From CAYGZL01 sp964354345 (GTDB lineage: Bacteria; Chloroflexota; Anaerolineae; Anaerolineales; UBA4823), in the NCBI GenBank assembly GCA_964354345.1, contig CAYGZL010000151.1, forward strand, positions 62,001 through 126,000: a stretch of 64,000 nt of DNA. Reading direction: 5' to 3'. The notes beneath the pieces were generated by a model. The model had not been told where the DNA came from. It ran no database searches and was given only the letters and a program-made list of their open reading frames with translations. The position numbers and the translations under genes were made by a program. This document shows, one piece after another, positions 1-8,085 of this stretch (its first letter is position 1; the number at the start of each line of letters is the position of its first letter).

Positions 1-5
1 ATCCT

Positions 6-293
6 ATGCTTTCATACTATTGGGCAAATGCCGGGCGCGAATTAGATTTAAATGTCAGTTCCTGGAATATTAGCATGTCTTCACCAGCCCAAATCGCTAT
101 TTTTGCCGCCAATCACCCAAATCCTGATCTACGGAAGCTCTGGCTCAATATCACAGTGGAATTGGCTGAGGTCAATCCCGGTCTGTTACGCCGGATTGGT
201 CACCAGATCATGATGAATCGTTCCGAGGATCCAGAGAGTATGCATGTGGCTGAGCAGATCGATAACATTCTCTCTAGTTTAACGACTTCATAA
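6..293 (+). CDS. Unknown protein, possibly 5'-truncated by the window edge
   Basis: This is a 95-codon frame ending in TAA. The frame stays open to the first base of the window, so the ATG at 6 may be internal and the true start may lie upstream. The peptide is soluble, has no signal or membrane segment, and is rich in helix-forming residues in its second half. I do not recognise the family. A strong hairpin starts ten bases after the stop, which fits the end of a transcript. Coding is likely because the downstream non-coding stretch and the hairpin begin exactly where the frame closes, but function cannot be inferred. Confidence 0.5.
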   Translation: MLSYYWANAGRELDLNVSSWNISMSSPAQIAIFAANHPNPDLRKLWLNITVELAEVNPGLLRRIGHQIMMNRSEDPESMHVAEQIDNILSSLTTS

Positions 294-302
294 TGATTTA
301 TC

Positions 303-343
303 ATTGGAATGTGCGGGTTGCGCAGCAGCCCACACATTCCAAT
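303..343 (+). terminator. Strong hairpin after the first gene, terminator-like
   Basis: An 11-base inverted repeat, ATTGGAATGTG at 303-313 and CACATTCCAAT at 333-343, is extended inward by one mismatch and GGG/CCC. The loop is 11 bases. No U-tract follows on either strand, so it is not a classical intrinsic terminator. It could be a Rho-assisted end or an RNA-stability hairpin. Confidence 0.45.
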
Positions 344-419
344 TCCACGCAAAGATCGATAGATGAAATCTGGAATAAACAGTCATGGTTGGAAGCGACT
401 TTAATTACCTATTTGAGAT

Positions 420-992
420 ATGCTGACAGGACGTTTTGAGGATGCCCTGGTTTTTGCGGCGCGTTTGCATGCTGGTCAAAAACGTAAAGGTACAGACATT
501 CCATATTTAGGACATCTTTTGGGGGTTGCCAGTCTGGTTTTGGAGGATGGCGGTGATGAAGATCAAGCAATTGCCGGCCTGCTCCATGATGCGGTAGAAG
601 ACCAGGGGGGGTTATCTGTCTTAGAGGTTATCCGCCAGCGGTTCGGCGAGCGTGTCGCGCGGATCGTTGACGGTTGTACAGATACCTACGACAATCCGAA
701 GCCTGCCTGGCGGACCCGAAAAGAACATTATTTGGCTCATCTAAGTGTTGTTGCATCAGACGTTTTGCGTGTCTCTCTGGCCGACAAGCTTCACAATGCC
801 CGTGCCATTCTCCACGATTTGCATAGGCAGGGCATCAGTACCTTCGACCGGTTTAACGGTGGCAGAGAAGGAACCCTCTGGTATTACTCAGCCCTGGTAA
901 TAAAATTTAAGGAATTAGGTGTTTCCACACCCATGGTTGATGAGCTGGAGCAGGTAGTTAATGAAATACTACAGTTAGCTGCCGAAGCGTGA
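420..992 (+). CDS. HD-domain phosphohydrolase, small alarmone hydrolase-like (RelA/SpoT HD family)
   Basis: The 190-residue protein is a stand-alone HD domain of the kind found at the N-terminus of RelA/SpoT. Metal-binding residues are visible in the expected order: H32, H56-D57 in LLHDAVED, the E60-D61 pair, and D122 with N126 in LADKLHN. No synthetase or TGS/ACT domain follows, so it matches small alarmone hydrolases (Mesh1-like) that would degrade (p)ppGpp or a related nucleotide in the cytoplasm. The substrate is an inference, since many such single-domain proteins are uncharacterised. No clear Shine-Dalgarno sequence precedes the ATG. The gene stands alone between a hairpin and a decayed regulator on the opposite strand. 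Confidence 0.8.
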   Translation: MLTGRFEDALVFAARLHAGQKRKGTDIPYLGHLLGVASLVLEDGGDEDQAIAGLLHDAVEDQGGLSVLEVIRQRFGERVARIVDGCTDTYDNPKPAWRTRKEHYLAHLSVVASDVLRVSLADKLHNARAILHDLHRQGISTFDRFNGGREGTLWYYSALVIKFKELGVSTPMVDELEQVVNEILQLAAEA

Positions 993-1087
993 GCCCCCGA
1001 TTGGGTGGGATATATCAGTCCTGAGGCTACCCCATCGATACATTCGTGATATTACTACTCACCCTTCACTTCAGTCCAGATACGGTC

Positions 1088-1402
1088 CTAAAGTTTCGTG
1101 TCGAGTGAGGATCGCACTTCGTAATCGGCTTTGAGTTTGAGCAGGATTAAGAAGGTGTGTAAGCTAAGTACACCGGGTAGCTTGCGCAGACTCTGATTTA
1201 AAAAGTTGGTAGGATGCTCCCGATCCCGGCACATCACTTCGACGATTAAATCATATCCTCCTGAAACCATCAGGAGATAGCTGACCTCAGGGAATTGTGA
1301 AATTTGCTGAGCAGCACTTTATACTTCGGAAGGATGCACCGAGACGCCCACTATCTCCGCGATTTCGGTGTACGGTTTACGACCATCGCGTTCATTTTCC
1401 AT
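1088..1402 (-). pseudogene. Decayed Lrp/AsnC-family transcriptional regulator
   Basis: Read on the minus strand from the ATG at 1402, the frame gives a helix-turn-helix start containing DGRKPYTEIAEIVGVS. It then hits an in-frame TAA at 1319-1321 (codon 28). After the stop the same frame continues with an Lrp effector-binding (RAM) domain containing QFPEVSYLLMVSGGYD, EVMCRDREH and LPGVLSLHTF. Intact family members are about 150 residues long. Roughly 45 residues between the recognition helix and the RAM domain are missing here. The combination of stop codon and internal deletion marks it as a pseudogene, not a short regulator. The RAM fragment (ATG at 1270) could still be translated as about 60 residues. 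Confidence 0.8.
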
Positions 1403-1427
1403 AATTTCGTAATTACCAGAATAATCA

Positions 1428-1436
1428 TGATATAAT
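1428..1436 (+). promoter_or_regulatory. Extended -10 promoter (TGATATAAT)
   Basis: TGA followed by TATAAT matches an extended -10 element (TGnTATAAT), with no convincing -35. It lies 29 bases before the ATG at 1466 and would drive the two-gene unit at 1466-2354. It overlaps the former 5' region of the decayed Lrp gene on the other strand. Confidence 0.5.
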
Positions 1437-1465
1437 CGTACAAGTTCATTGCAAGGCAATAAGTC

Positions 1466-1945
1466 ATGACTGTCAATCCTGATACATCCCCACTACCTCA
1501 AGCAGCTCTTCCTGAAGCACCAATTCCGAAGGCCGAAAGAAGCACTGGCAAGCAACGGCTTGCTGCGCTTGGCGTCGTTCTTGCAATTCTCATTATCCTG
1601 GCAATCATCGTTGCCAGCATTTACTTTCTACTCCGTCCGGGATATGCAGAGACCACGGCTCAAATCCGAGATGTCTTTATCATCTTCCTGGCGTTAGAGT
1701 CTTTGCTTATCGGGTTGGTATTGGTCTTATTGATATTCCAGTTAGCTCGTTTGATCAATCTCTTGCAAAATGAAATCAAGCCCATCCTTGAATCGACTAA
1801 TGAGACCGTCAGTCACTTGCGTGGGACTACCGCGTTTCTCGGCGATAATCTGGTCGCGCCGGTAATTAAGCTCAATGAATACCTGGCAGGTTTGTCCCAA
1901 TTGTTGCAAGTGATTGGTTTGGCGCGTAAAAAACCGAAAAATTAG
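1466..1945 (+). CDS. Small membrane protein, DUF948-like
   Basis: The 159-residue protein has a Pro/Ala-rich N-terminal tail and a first membrane segment at about residues 33-56. A second hydrophobic segment follows at about 71-96, then a soluble helical region. The tail segment with NEIKPILESTNETVSHLRGT and the motif around KLNEYLAGLSQLL resemble DUF948-type envelope proteins. These often sit next to YtxH genes, as this one does with a 19-base gap. The role is unknown, possibly an envelope stress scaffold. The start is the ATG after AAGGCAATAAGTC. Confidence is high for a real gene and moderate for the family. Confidence 0.7.
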   Translation: MTVNPDTSPLPQAALPEAPIPKAERSTGKQRLAALGVVLAILIILAIIVASIYFLLRPGYAETTAQIRDVFIIFLALESLLIGLVLVLLIFQLARLINLLQNEIKPILESTNETVSHLRGTTAFLGDNLVAPVIKLNEYLAGLSQLLQVIGLARKKPKN

Positions 1946-1964
1946 ATCATCAGGAGAGTGATAG

Positions 1965-2354
1965 ATGTCAGATAGCAACGATTTCACGAACTTTTTGGCA
2001 GGCTTTGTTATTGGAGGCCTGGTCGGCGCAGCAGTAGCACTCTTAATGGCTCCGCAATCGGGTGAGGCGACGCGGGCGACTATTCGCGAAAAGAGCATCG
2101 AACTGCGCGATAAAGCTGCTGAGACTGCCGAGGATGCTCGGGCAAGGGCTGAGAAAGGTATTGAGGAGGCCCGTATCCGCCTGGAACAGGCAACTGTAGA
2201 TTTGCGTAGCCGAACGGAGGAATTGACTCGCGTGACTCGTGAACGAGCCGCGGAGCTACAAAAACGTGGTCAGGGAATCCTGGATGAGCAGCGCGCTCGT
2301 ATAGCCAAGGGTAAAAATGTCGGAGAAGAACCGGCTGCGCCGGCTGCCGAGTAA
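1965..2354 (+). CDS. YtxH-domain protein
   Basis: The 129-residue protein starts with a short hydrophobic, glycine-rich segment (FLAGFVIGGLVGAAVALLMAPQSG) typical of YtxH proteins. A long charged alpha-helical, probably coiled-coil region follows, with repeated AEDARARAEKG- and EEARIRLEQ-type stretches. The C-terminus is Ala/Pro/Glu-rich. A clear AGGAGAG Shine-Dalgarno precedes the ATG. YtxH proteins are membrane-associated and stress-induced in several bacteria, but their mechanism is not known. The gene forms a unit with the DUF948-like gene upstream and ends at a bidirectional terminator. Confidence 0.8.
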   Translation: MSDSNDFTNFLAGFVIGGLVGAAVALLMAPQSGEATRATIREKSIELRDKAAETAEDARARAEKGIEEARIRLEQATVDLRSRTEELTRVTRERAAELQKRGQGILDEQRARIAKGKNVGEEPAAPAAE

Positions 2355-2378
2355 CATAAATTACTATCAACTAACCAG

Positions 2379-2414
2379 AAGCCGGGGATGATTGCTGTTT
2401 ATCCCTGGCTTTTG
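2379..2414. terminator. Bidirectional intrinsic terminator between ytxH-like gene and nnr
   Basis: AAGCCGGGGAT (2379-2389) pairs with ATCCCTGGCTT (2401-2411) over 11 positions with one G-T wobble, and TTT follows on the plus strand. It separates two convergent genes. Confidence 0.7.
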
Positions 2415-2416
2415 AT

Positions 2417-4048
2417 TCATTGAAGATCATTCATAACATCAATCACGGAACGCAGCACGTCGCCAGCTATGACCGAGGCTGGATTGCCAACTGCCAGAGC
2501 AGCCTTGATACCGGCCTGGGCATGGATCCAGGCGGCTGCAACTGCCGCAAGATAAGCCTCTACCCCCTGGGCTCGCAAGCCAACAATCAATCCAGCCAGT
2601 ACATCACCTGTTCCGGCGCGCGCCAGGGCCGGTGAAGCTACTGGGATAATAGCAGTTTGGCCATCCGGAGCGGCAATAATCGTCATCGCTCCTTTTAGCA
2701 CAACAACATGGCCCCATATACGGCTGAAACGCTCAGCAGTGAGTAATCGTTCAGCCTGGATTTCATCTCGCGAAAGCTGGGTTAAGACTGCCATTTCACC
2801 TGGGTGGGGCGTCAAGACTGCTGTGCCAGGCAAGAGGGCGGGCCAGTCGGGCAGGCGGGCTAGCAATTTCAATCCATCGGCGTCAATCACCAGTGGAGGT
2901 AAGTGATCTGGTTTTGCTTGAACAGACTCTGGCGCCATCCGTGCAAAGCCTATCCGTCCCGGGGCGGGTTGTGTCGGGCTGGTCAACAGCCGGTTAAGAA
3001 ACTCTCCGGTACTGGTTTCCAGACCGAATCCCGGACCGATAAGCAAGGCTGTAGCGCGTTCGAAGCTCTCCCGAACAATTTCCGCAGCATCCGCGGCGAT
3101 GACACCGATTTCATCCGGTAATAACACCCAGGTAGCCTCTGGGAACTGGCCAGCCAGCGGCGTGTGAAGAGGCGCTGGAACAGCGAGAGTGACAAGACCA
3201 GCACCAATCCGGTAAGCTGCCTGTCCAGCCAGCCAGGCAGCCCCGGTATAGTTTACCGAACCAGCTACCACTAAAGCAGTCCCGAAAGTGCCTTTATGAG
3301 CGTTGACTGGACGCGAGGGGATAATTTCGCGCACCCACTCGAAATCAGCTACCCGGCGCGTGACCTGCCTCCAGGCAAGCAGGTTCTCCATCTGCTGGGG
3401 CAGCCCGATTTCAACCACCTGGATATCGCCGACAAGCTCATAGGCGGGAAATCTTAATAATCCATATTTGACTGCCGCCATCGTGACGGTCCGTTCGGCC
3501 GTGAGACATTCGGCAGCCGCCTCTCCACTATCGCAATCAATTCCAGAGGGACAGTCCACCGCCACCACACAGGGTGGGTCTTCCAGGGCGGCCAGAATTT
3601 GTTGGATTGTTTTTAAGATACTGCCTAGCTCTGGTTTCAGGGGTAAACGCACACCCGTGCCCAACACACCATCGAGCAGCACGGCATGGGAGTGCAGGAG
3701 TTCACTGAGCTGTGTATAAGATGGATCCTCCTCCACGCGGAAAAGCTTGCCGCCAGCGTTTAACAGACGAGTAATCAGAGGATCATCCTCTGGTCGTGGC
3801 CGCACCAGATATGCGCTGGCAGGCCACTCTTGCTGTGCTAAATAAGTCAAAGCGACGAGGGTGTCACCGCCGTTGTTGCCAGAACCGACCAGCCCACATA
3901 CACCTTCATCAGTCAGATAGCCATAAAAATCGGCGACCACTTCTGCCAGACCCCGGCCAGCATTTTCCATCATCATTTCATAAGTCAGGCCCTTCTGGTT
4001 GGCTTCATCTTCCACAGCTTGCATTTCAGCCATACTGATTAGCTTCAT
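2417..4048 (-). CDS. nnr: Bifunctional NAD(P)H-hydrate epimerase / ADP-dependent NAD(P)H-hydrate dehydratase
   Basis: The 543-residue protein repairs hydrated nicotinamide cofactors. Its N-terminal YjeF_N domain (about residues 1-220) epimerises NAD(P)HX, and its C-terminal ribokinase-like domain (about 235-540) dehydrates the S form using ADP. Visible motifs are MMENAGRGLAEV and GSGNNGGDT in the epimerase half, and HPGEMAVLT and the GTGDVLAGLIVGL anion-hole motif in the dehydratase half. The usual NNGGDG reads NNGGDT here. The start has AAAGGATG upstream. It lies 28 bases behind the aldehyde oxidoreductase gene on the same strand and is probably cotranscribed with it. Its length is normal for the fused form. 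Confidence 0.95.
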   Translation of the reverse strand: MKLISMAEMQAVEDEANQKGLTYEMMMENAGRGLAEVVADFYGYLTDEGVCGLVGSGNNGGDTLVALTYLAQQEWPASAYLVRPRPEDDPLITRLLNAGGKLFRVEEDPSYTQLSELLHSHAVLLDGVLGTGVRLPLKPELGSILKTIQQILAALEDPPCVVAVDCPSGIDCDSGEAAAECLTAERTVTMAAVKYGLLRFPAYELVGDIQVVEIGLPQQMENLLAWRQVTRRVADFEWVREIIPSRPVNAHKGTFGTALVVAGSVNYTGAAWLAGQAAYRIGAGLVTLAVPAPLHTPLAGQFPEATWVLLPDEIGVIAADAAEIVRESFERATALLIGPGFGLETSTGEFLNRLLTSPTQPAPGRIGFARMAPESVQAKPDHLPPLVIDADGLKLLARLPDWPALLPGTAVLTPHPGEMAVLTQLSRDEIQAERLLTAERFSRIWGHVVVLKGAMTIIAAPDGQTAIIPVASPALARAGTGDVLAGLIVGLRAQGVEAYLAAVAAAWIHAQAGIKAALAVGNPASVIAGDVLRSVIDVMNDLQ

Positions 4049-4076
4049 AATTACATCCTTTAATAGTTATTAGAGA

Positions 4077-5918
4077 TTATTCGGTTTGTCTCACAGGAGG
4101 CCACAAATCCTGCGCAGCCCAGGCCAGACCTAACTCGGATAACTTTTCGAATGTTGGGTAACCCGTTATCAAATCCCAACCCCGCGCGATATAGTAAGCA
4201 TCGAGCATCGCCGGAAAATCAATTTTGGTATCCTTGTCACCCAAGGGATTATCCTTCCTGGGTCGTAGTAATGGCTTAGGTAGCGTATCATTGGCACGGG
4301 TCAGTCCTAGGCGGTTATTAATGACTCGTTTCAGGTTCCAGCCCCGTTCACCACATTTCAAGAAGTCCATGAGGTCCTTGTTAAAACCACACGCCAGGTT
4401 CACCAATTCGGCAATGTTCTCGGGTGGTACATTGGCAAACAAACATATCACGAGCGCATTATTGAGCGTGCGCCAATCTTGGTGGCGAGCGACGTTGGCA
4501 GCCTTTTCGGCACCACCCAGGCGAGGGTAGAGTTGTAACCCCAGGCTGCTTTCCACCTGACCAATATCTGCAAGAAAATAGTCCGATTGGTTATGACAAC
4601 CGCCGCGGGGAGAAGTAGCATAAACTAACGCCATACCTGTCGCACCGCGCGGATCATGGTATGCGATTTCCAGGTTGTTTACCTGGACAGCTTCCTCAGG
4701 TGCGCCAAAGTGCTTTGCCAGGGCACGGGCTCCTTGTGCCAGGTAGTTGCCGATGCCTTCGCCGCGCACCGTTTGCTGGATGAGGGGGGCAACCACCTCT
4801 TCCTTGCCCCATTCCAACACCAATCCACTGGTATCTGCTGGTGTGATTACGCCTATCTCGTAGAGACGAAATGCCAGGCCAATGACATTGCTCATACTGA
4901 TGCTATCTAAACCATATCGATCGCACATCTCGCCCAGGTGGGTGGCCAGGATCGCATTGTTCAAGCCCAGGTTGGGGCCGAACCCCATTAGAGTTTCGTA
5001 TTCTGGGCCTTTACGCCGGACGCCATCTTCCAAAGTGACAACTCGTCCGCAAGCGATAACACAAGCATGGCAGGCGCTAATACCAGTTAAGATGGTTTCT
5101 TTCACAGCTGCGCCGGAAATGTGTAATTCCTCTTCAACACCACCCTCCTGGAAGTATCTTTTGGGCATCTCACCCAGGTAGTTGAAATACTCTGCAGAAC
5201 TGGAAGTACCTAACTCGCGCAAAACCAGGCTCTGCGAAGCGGAGCGCAGGGTTCGGTTTATTTCCGACCGCCGGCTGCTGAAAGCTGCTGGATCGGCTAT
5301 GGGTACTTTGCCATGCCCTTGAACTGCGATGGCTTTTAGATTCTTCGAACCCATCAGCGCGCCCATGCCAGTCCGGCCGGCCACGCGGCCATGATCACAT
5401 AGCACCAGAGCAAAGGGGATTAATTTCTCCCCAGCCGGTCCGATTGCTGCTACCCGTACTTTACCAGCTTGGAGCTGTTCTTCCAGGGTGGCCTGGGTTT
5501 GGTAGGTGTCCATACCCCAAAGGTGAGAGGCGGACTGTATTTTAACCTTATCATCCTGGATCCAGAGATAGACGGGTTCTTCCGCGCGCCCTTCGATCCA
5601 CACGCCAGTATAACCAGCCGAGCGTAGCTCCGGCCCCCAAAAACCACCACAGTTCGATTCGCCCCACAGCCTGGTGGCGGGTGAGCGGCCACAAATGACA
5701 AATCGCCCCACTGCCGGCCCGGCTGTTCCCGTCAGAGGGCCATTCATGAAGAGAATTGGCGCTTCAGGCGCCAGGGGATCTATATCAACTTGGATATGGC
5801 GATATAAGAAGCGAGCTGCCAGCGAGGCTCCACCCAGGTAATCTTCTACCCAATCGGACGGGATATCCATCTGGTCAATCGTTAATGTGGTTAAATTTAT
5901 CTTCAGAATAGGCTGCAT
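4077..5918 (-). CDS. aor: Aldehyde ferredoxin oxidoreductase (tungsten/molybdo-bispterin enzyme)
   Basis: The 613-residue protein oxidises aldehydes to carboxylic acids with ferredoxin as electron acceptor, in the cytoplasm. The 4Fe-4S ligands are visible: C283, C286 and C290 in SACHACVIAC, and C492 in LVICLFANVPP. Pterin-binding motifs GRTGMGALMGSKNLKAIAV (about 181-199) and DPRGATGMALVYA (about 422-434) are present, as is the N-terminal AOR_N fold with CGRSPATRLWGESNCGG. Length matches the family (about 600). GGAGAGACTAGGA precedes the ATG. No ferredoxin or small electron-transfer subunit is adjacent. A MoaD lies 14.5 kb away with a broken MoaE. Tungsten rather than molybdenum is an inference from the family. 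Confidence 0.93.
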   Translation of the reverse strand: MQPILKINLTTLTIDQMDIPSDWVEDYLGGASLAARFLYRHIQVDIDPLAPEAPILFMNGPLTGTAGPAVGRFVICGRSPATRLWGESNCGGFWGPELRSAGYTGVWIEGRAEEPVYLWIQDDKVKIQSASHLWGMDTYQTQATLEEQLQAGKVRVAAIGPAGEKLIPFALVLCDHGRVAGRTGMGALMGSKNLKAIAVQGHGKVPIADPAAFSSRRSEINRTLRSASQSLVLRELGTSSSAEYFNYLGEMPKRYFQEGGVEEELHISGAAVKETILTGISACHACVIACGRVVTLEDGVRRKGPEYETLMGFGPNLGLNNAILATHLGEMCDRYGLDSISMSNVIGLAFRLYEIGVITPADTSGLVLEWGKEEVVAPLIQQTVRGEGIGNYLAQGARALAKHFGAPEEAVQVNNLEIAYHDPRGATGMALVYATSPRGGCHNQSDYFLADIGQVESSLGLQLYPRLGGAEKAANVARHQDWRTLNNALVICLFANVPPENIAELVNLACGFNKDLMDFLKCGERGWNLKRVINNRLGLTRANDTLPKPLLRPRKDNPLGDKDTKIDFPAMLDAYYIARGWDLITGYPTFEKLSELGLAWAAQDLWPPVRQTE

Positions 5919-6001
5919 TCCTAGTCTCTCCGGACGCCTTGGTATGGTTGATTATCCAATAGCTCTATTTTACATCCTACTGGCGATAACAATTTGTCTA
6001 A

Positions 6002-6030
6002 TTGCAGTTTTTTGGGTATTGTTGTATAGT
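6002..6030 (+). promoter_or_regulatory. Sigma-70-type promoter of the GNAT pseudogene
   Basis: TTGCAG (6002-6007) and TATAGT (6025-6030) are separated by 17 bases. The ATG at 6038 is only seven bases after the -10, so transcription should start at or within one base of the start codon, giving a leaderless message. Confidence 0.65.
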
Positions 6031-6037
6031 TCAAGCT

Positions 6038-6383
6038 ATGCCGGATTGGGTTGTCAGAAACCTTGACGAAAGCGACCGACCCTGGGTTGCTGAATGGCTC
6101 AGGCGAAGTTGGGGGGCGACGCAGGTGGTGTCGCTCGGTCAGGTCGCATCAGGCGGATCAATTACCCGGCCTGGCAGCTTTCTGGGCAGGTTCAAGCTCG
6201 GTCACCCAACCGGTGCGAGTTGGTGAGCCGGTCGGATTTATCGCCTACCATCTTGCGGGTGGAGAGTGCCAGATAGTTACCATTAATAGTTTGCTTGAGA
6301 ATATTGGAATCGGCCTGGGCGGCATTCCGATTCGAGATGAGATCGAACTGGAGATGATTCTGTCTTTATCTGGGAAATATTAA
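6038..6383 (+). pseudogene. Decayed GNAT-family N-acetyltransferase
   Basis: The first frame from the ATG at 6038 reads VRNLDESDRPWVAEWLRRSWG and VVSLGQV, a typical GNAT start. Near 6143-6147 the homology jumps to the +1 frame: HQADQLPGLAAFWAG, then VGFIAYHLAGGECQIVTINSL. After ENIGIG the expected acetyl-CoA-binding segment of about 60 residues is absent. The sequence goes directly to the usual C-terminal GIPIRDEIELEM and a TAA. One frameshift and one internal deletion therefore inactivate it. Its promoter is still intact, and patatin follows 16 bases later, so the relic may now serve as the leader of that gene. Confidence 0.8.
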
Positions 6384-6399
6384 TTTTGGAGGCAGAGAG

Positions 6400-7335
6400 A
6401 TGGCATTTTATCGAATACTTTCATTAGATGGTGGTGGAATCCGAGGGGTAATTACTGCGACAATACTGGAGAGATTAGAGAAAGCTTGCCCAGGTTTTCT
6501 TAAAAAATTTGATTTATTTGCCGGGACCTCAACGGGAGGCATCCTGGCTCTGGGATTTGCTTACGGCTTCACCCCGACCGAGGCACGCGAATTATATGAA
6601 AAACATGGTAAGGAAGTTTTTACCGATACGATTCTGGATGATGTGCGCGACCTGGGTAGCTTAATTGGAGCGGATTATGAAACGGGACCGTTAAAAAAGT
6701 TGTTAATGAACCAATTTGGCCTGACACGGCTTCGTGAACTGCCCAAACGAGTCCTGATCTCAACGTTCGATATGGACTACGACCCTGAAAAAGATCCACG
6801 GCGGAAACCAGATGGGATACCTTTTCGCTCCTGGAAAGCTAAGTTTTTTCATAATTACCCGGGCGACGAATCGGATGGGGAGCAGTTAATGGTGGATGTC
6901 GCCGTACGGACCAGCGCCGCGCCAACCTTTTTCCCGATTTACCAGGGTTATGTGGATGGAGGCGTAGTAGCGACGAATCCCAGTGTCTGCGCTTTGGCTC
7001 AGGCGCTGCATACCAAGACGGGTGGACAATTGCTCGAGAATGTGATCCTGCTGTCTGTGGGTACTGGTTTAAGCCCTCGTTATTTGGCGGTTGAAGATGG
7101 GGATTGGGGTTTGATGCAATGGGCTCCCCATATGATTAGCCTGATGCTGGAAGGTAACGCCGGACTGGCGGATTATCAATGCCGTCAACTCTTAGGCGAT
7201 CATTATCAGCGCATCGAATCGCTGCTGCCCTATTCTATTGAATTGGATGGCGTGAACCAGATGCCAACTATGCTGGAGGTCGCTCGTAATGTAGACTTGA
7301 GCCAGGCTATTGCATGGCTTGAAAATTTTTTCTAA
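6400..7335 (+). CDS. Patatin-like phospholipase / acyl hydrolase
   Basis: The 311-residue protein has the patatin Ser-Asp dyad architecture. The DGGGIRG oxyanion loop is at residues 10-16, the nucleophile is S44 in GTSTGG, and the catalytic Asp is D186 in the DGG motif. It would hydrolyse lipid acyl esters, with the substrate unknown. It has no signal peptide, so it is cytoplasmic or membrane-associated. A Shine-Dalgarno GGAGG lies upstream of the ATG. It follows the GNAT pseudogene closely and probably uses that gene's promoter. It ends 18 bases from a convergent nucleosidase-like gene. Similar stand-alone patatins also occur in CBASS and other defence loci, but no nucleotide cyclase is near, so a housekeeping lipid role is more likely. 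Confidence 0.9.
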   Translation: MAFYRILSLDGGGIRGVITATILERLEKACPGFLKKFDLFAGTSTGGILALGFAYGFTPTEARELYEKHGKEVFTDTILDDVRDLGSLIGADYETGPLKKLLMNQFGLTRLRELPKRVLISTFDMDYDPEKDPRRKPDGIPFRSWKAKFFHNYPGDESDGEQLMVDVAVRTSAAPTFFPIYQGYVDGGVVATNPSVCALAQALHTKTGGQLLENVILLSVGTGLSPRYLAVEDGDWGLMQWAPHMISLMLEGNAGLADYQCRQLLGDHYQRIESLLPYSIELDGVNQMPTMLEVARNVDLSQAIAWLENFF

Positions 7336-7353
7336 AACCAGCTAACATTTTCT

Positions 7354-8085
7354 TCAGGCGCATGCTTGGTTTATCCAGGTTGGGAGATTGTCAATCAGGT
7401 GTTTCATAATGTCTTCAGTGGCAGCCTCGAAAAAAGCCAGATTGCCGTAAGCTTCACTGGTTTGGATGCTTTCACCTTGAAAGCCAACCAGATCGGTGAC
7501 GCCGCGCAGGATCAACAGTCGTGTCTGGTTGCGAGCAGCCACGAAAGCGATCGCGCCCGATTCCCAATCGCCTGCGATCGCGCCGTAGCGCGCTTTAAGT
7601 AAGGGAATGTCTTCAACAAGCAGATCCCGATCGCCTGAGACCAGCAGTGAACGATGTACATTGATCAGGTTCGGGCTTTTCAACCAGGACAGGTCGATCT
7701 GAGTGGTGTAATGGGCGATGTGGGCATCAAAGTCACCCATCTGTTCGAGGATGTCATAAACAATCGTTTTCTCCGCCAGGAGGATCGTCCCGCGTTCAAT
7801 TTCACCTGCAAAACCCCCGCAGGTTCCTAAATTAATCAACAGGTCAGGTTTCCAGCGGTCAATGACATACTGAGTTGAAGCTGCAGCAGCGATTTTCCCC
7901 CAGCCACCCTGGAAGAACGTCACGGTATTTTTCGAGTTTGTTTCAACGCATTGATCGGTTAATTCCTGAACAAACCATTCACCGAACAGGGAGAGTTGTA
8001 CCTGAGCAGCAGGGTAGTGTCTGTGAATCACCTGCCACTCGGCATCAGCAGAGATTAAGATAATTATTCGGCTCGGATCCGTCAA
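7354..8085 (-). CDS. Purine nucleosidase/phosphorylase superfamily protein, MTA/SAH nucleosidase-like
   Basis: The protein of about 243 residues belongs to the PNP_UDP_1 fold. It has INLGTCGGFAGEIERGTI, a DWESGAIAFVAARN segment equivalent to the MExxA ribose-binding motif, and an LRGVTDL segment carrying the catalytic Asp seen in MTAN enzymes. It would cleave the glycosidic bond of a nucleoside such as methylthioadenosine, but the substrate is not fixed by the sequence. No ATG start exists. I prefer TTG at 8085, which overlaps the stop of the upstream lipoprotein gene as TTGA. A longer TTG start at 8118 is possible. It is the last gene of the minus-strand unit from 11413. Confidence 0.75.
   Translation of the reverse strand: MTDPSRIIILISADAEWQVIHRHYPAAQVQLSLFGEWFVQELTDQCVETNSKNTVTFFQGGWGKIAAAASTQYVIDRWKPDLLINLGTCGGFAGEIERGTILLAEKTIVYDILEQMGDFDAHIAHYTTQIDLSWLKSPNLINVHRSLLVSGDRDLLVEDIPLLKARYGAIAGDWESGAIAFVAARNQTRLLILRGVTDLVGFQGESIQTSEAYGNLAFFEAATEDIMKHLIDNLPTWINQACA

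Noticed and set aside
303..343. Hairpin as a riboswitch for the HD-domain gene
   Set aside because: It is a single symmetric stem with no recognisable aptamer, and it is better placed as the end of the preceding transcript.
6400..7335. Patatin as an effector of an antiphage CBASS-like system
   Set aside because: No nucleotide cyclase, ubiquitin-like or HORMA genes are nearby. Neighbours are a pseudogene and metabolic genes.
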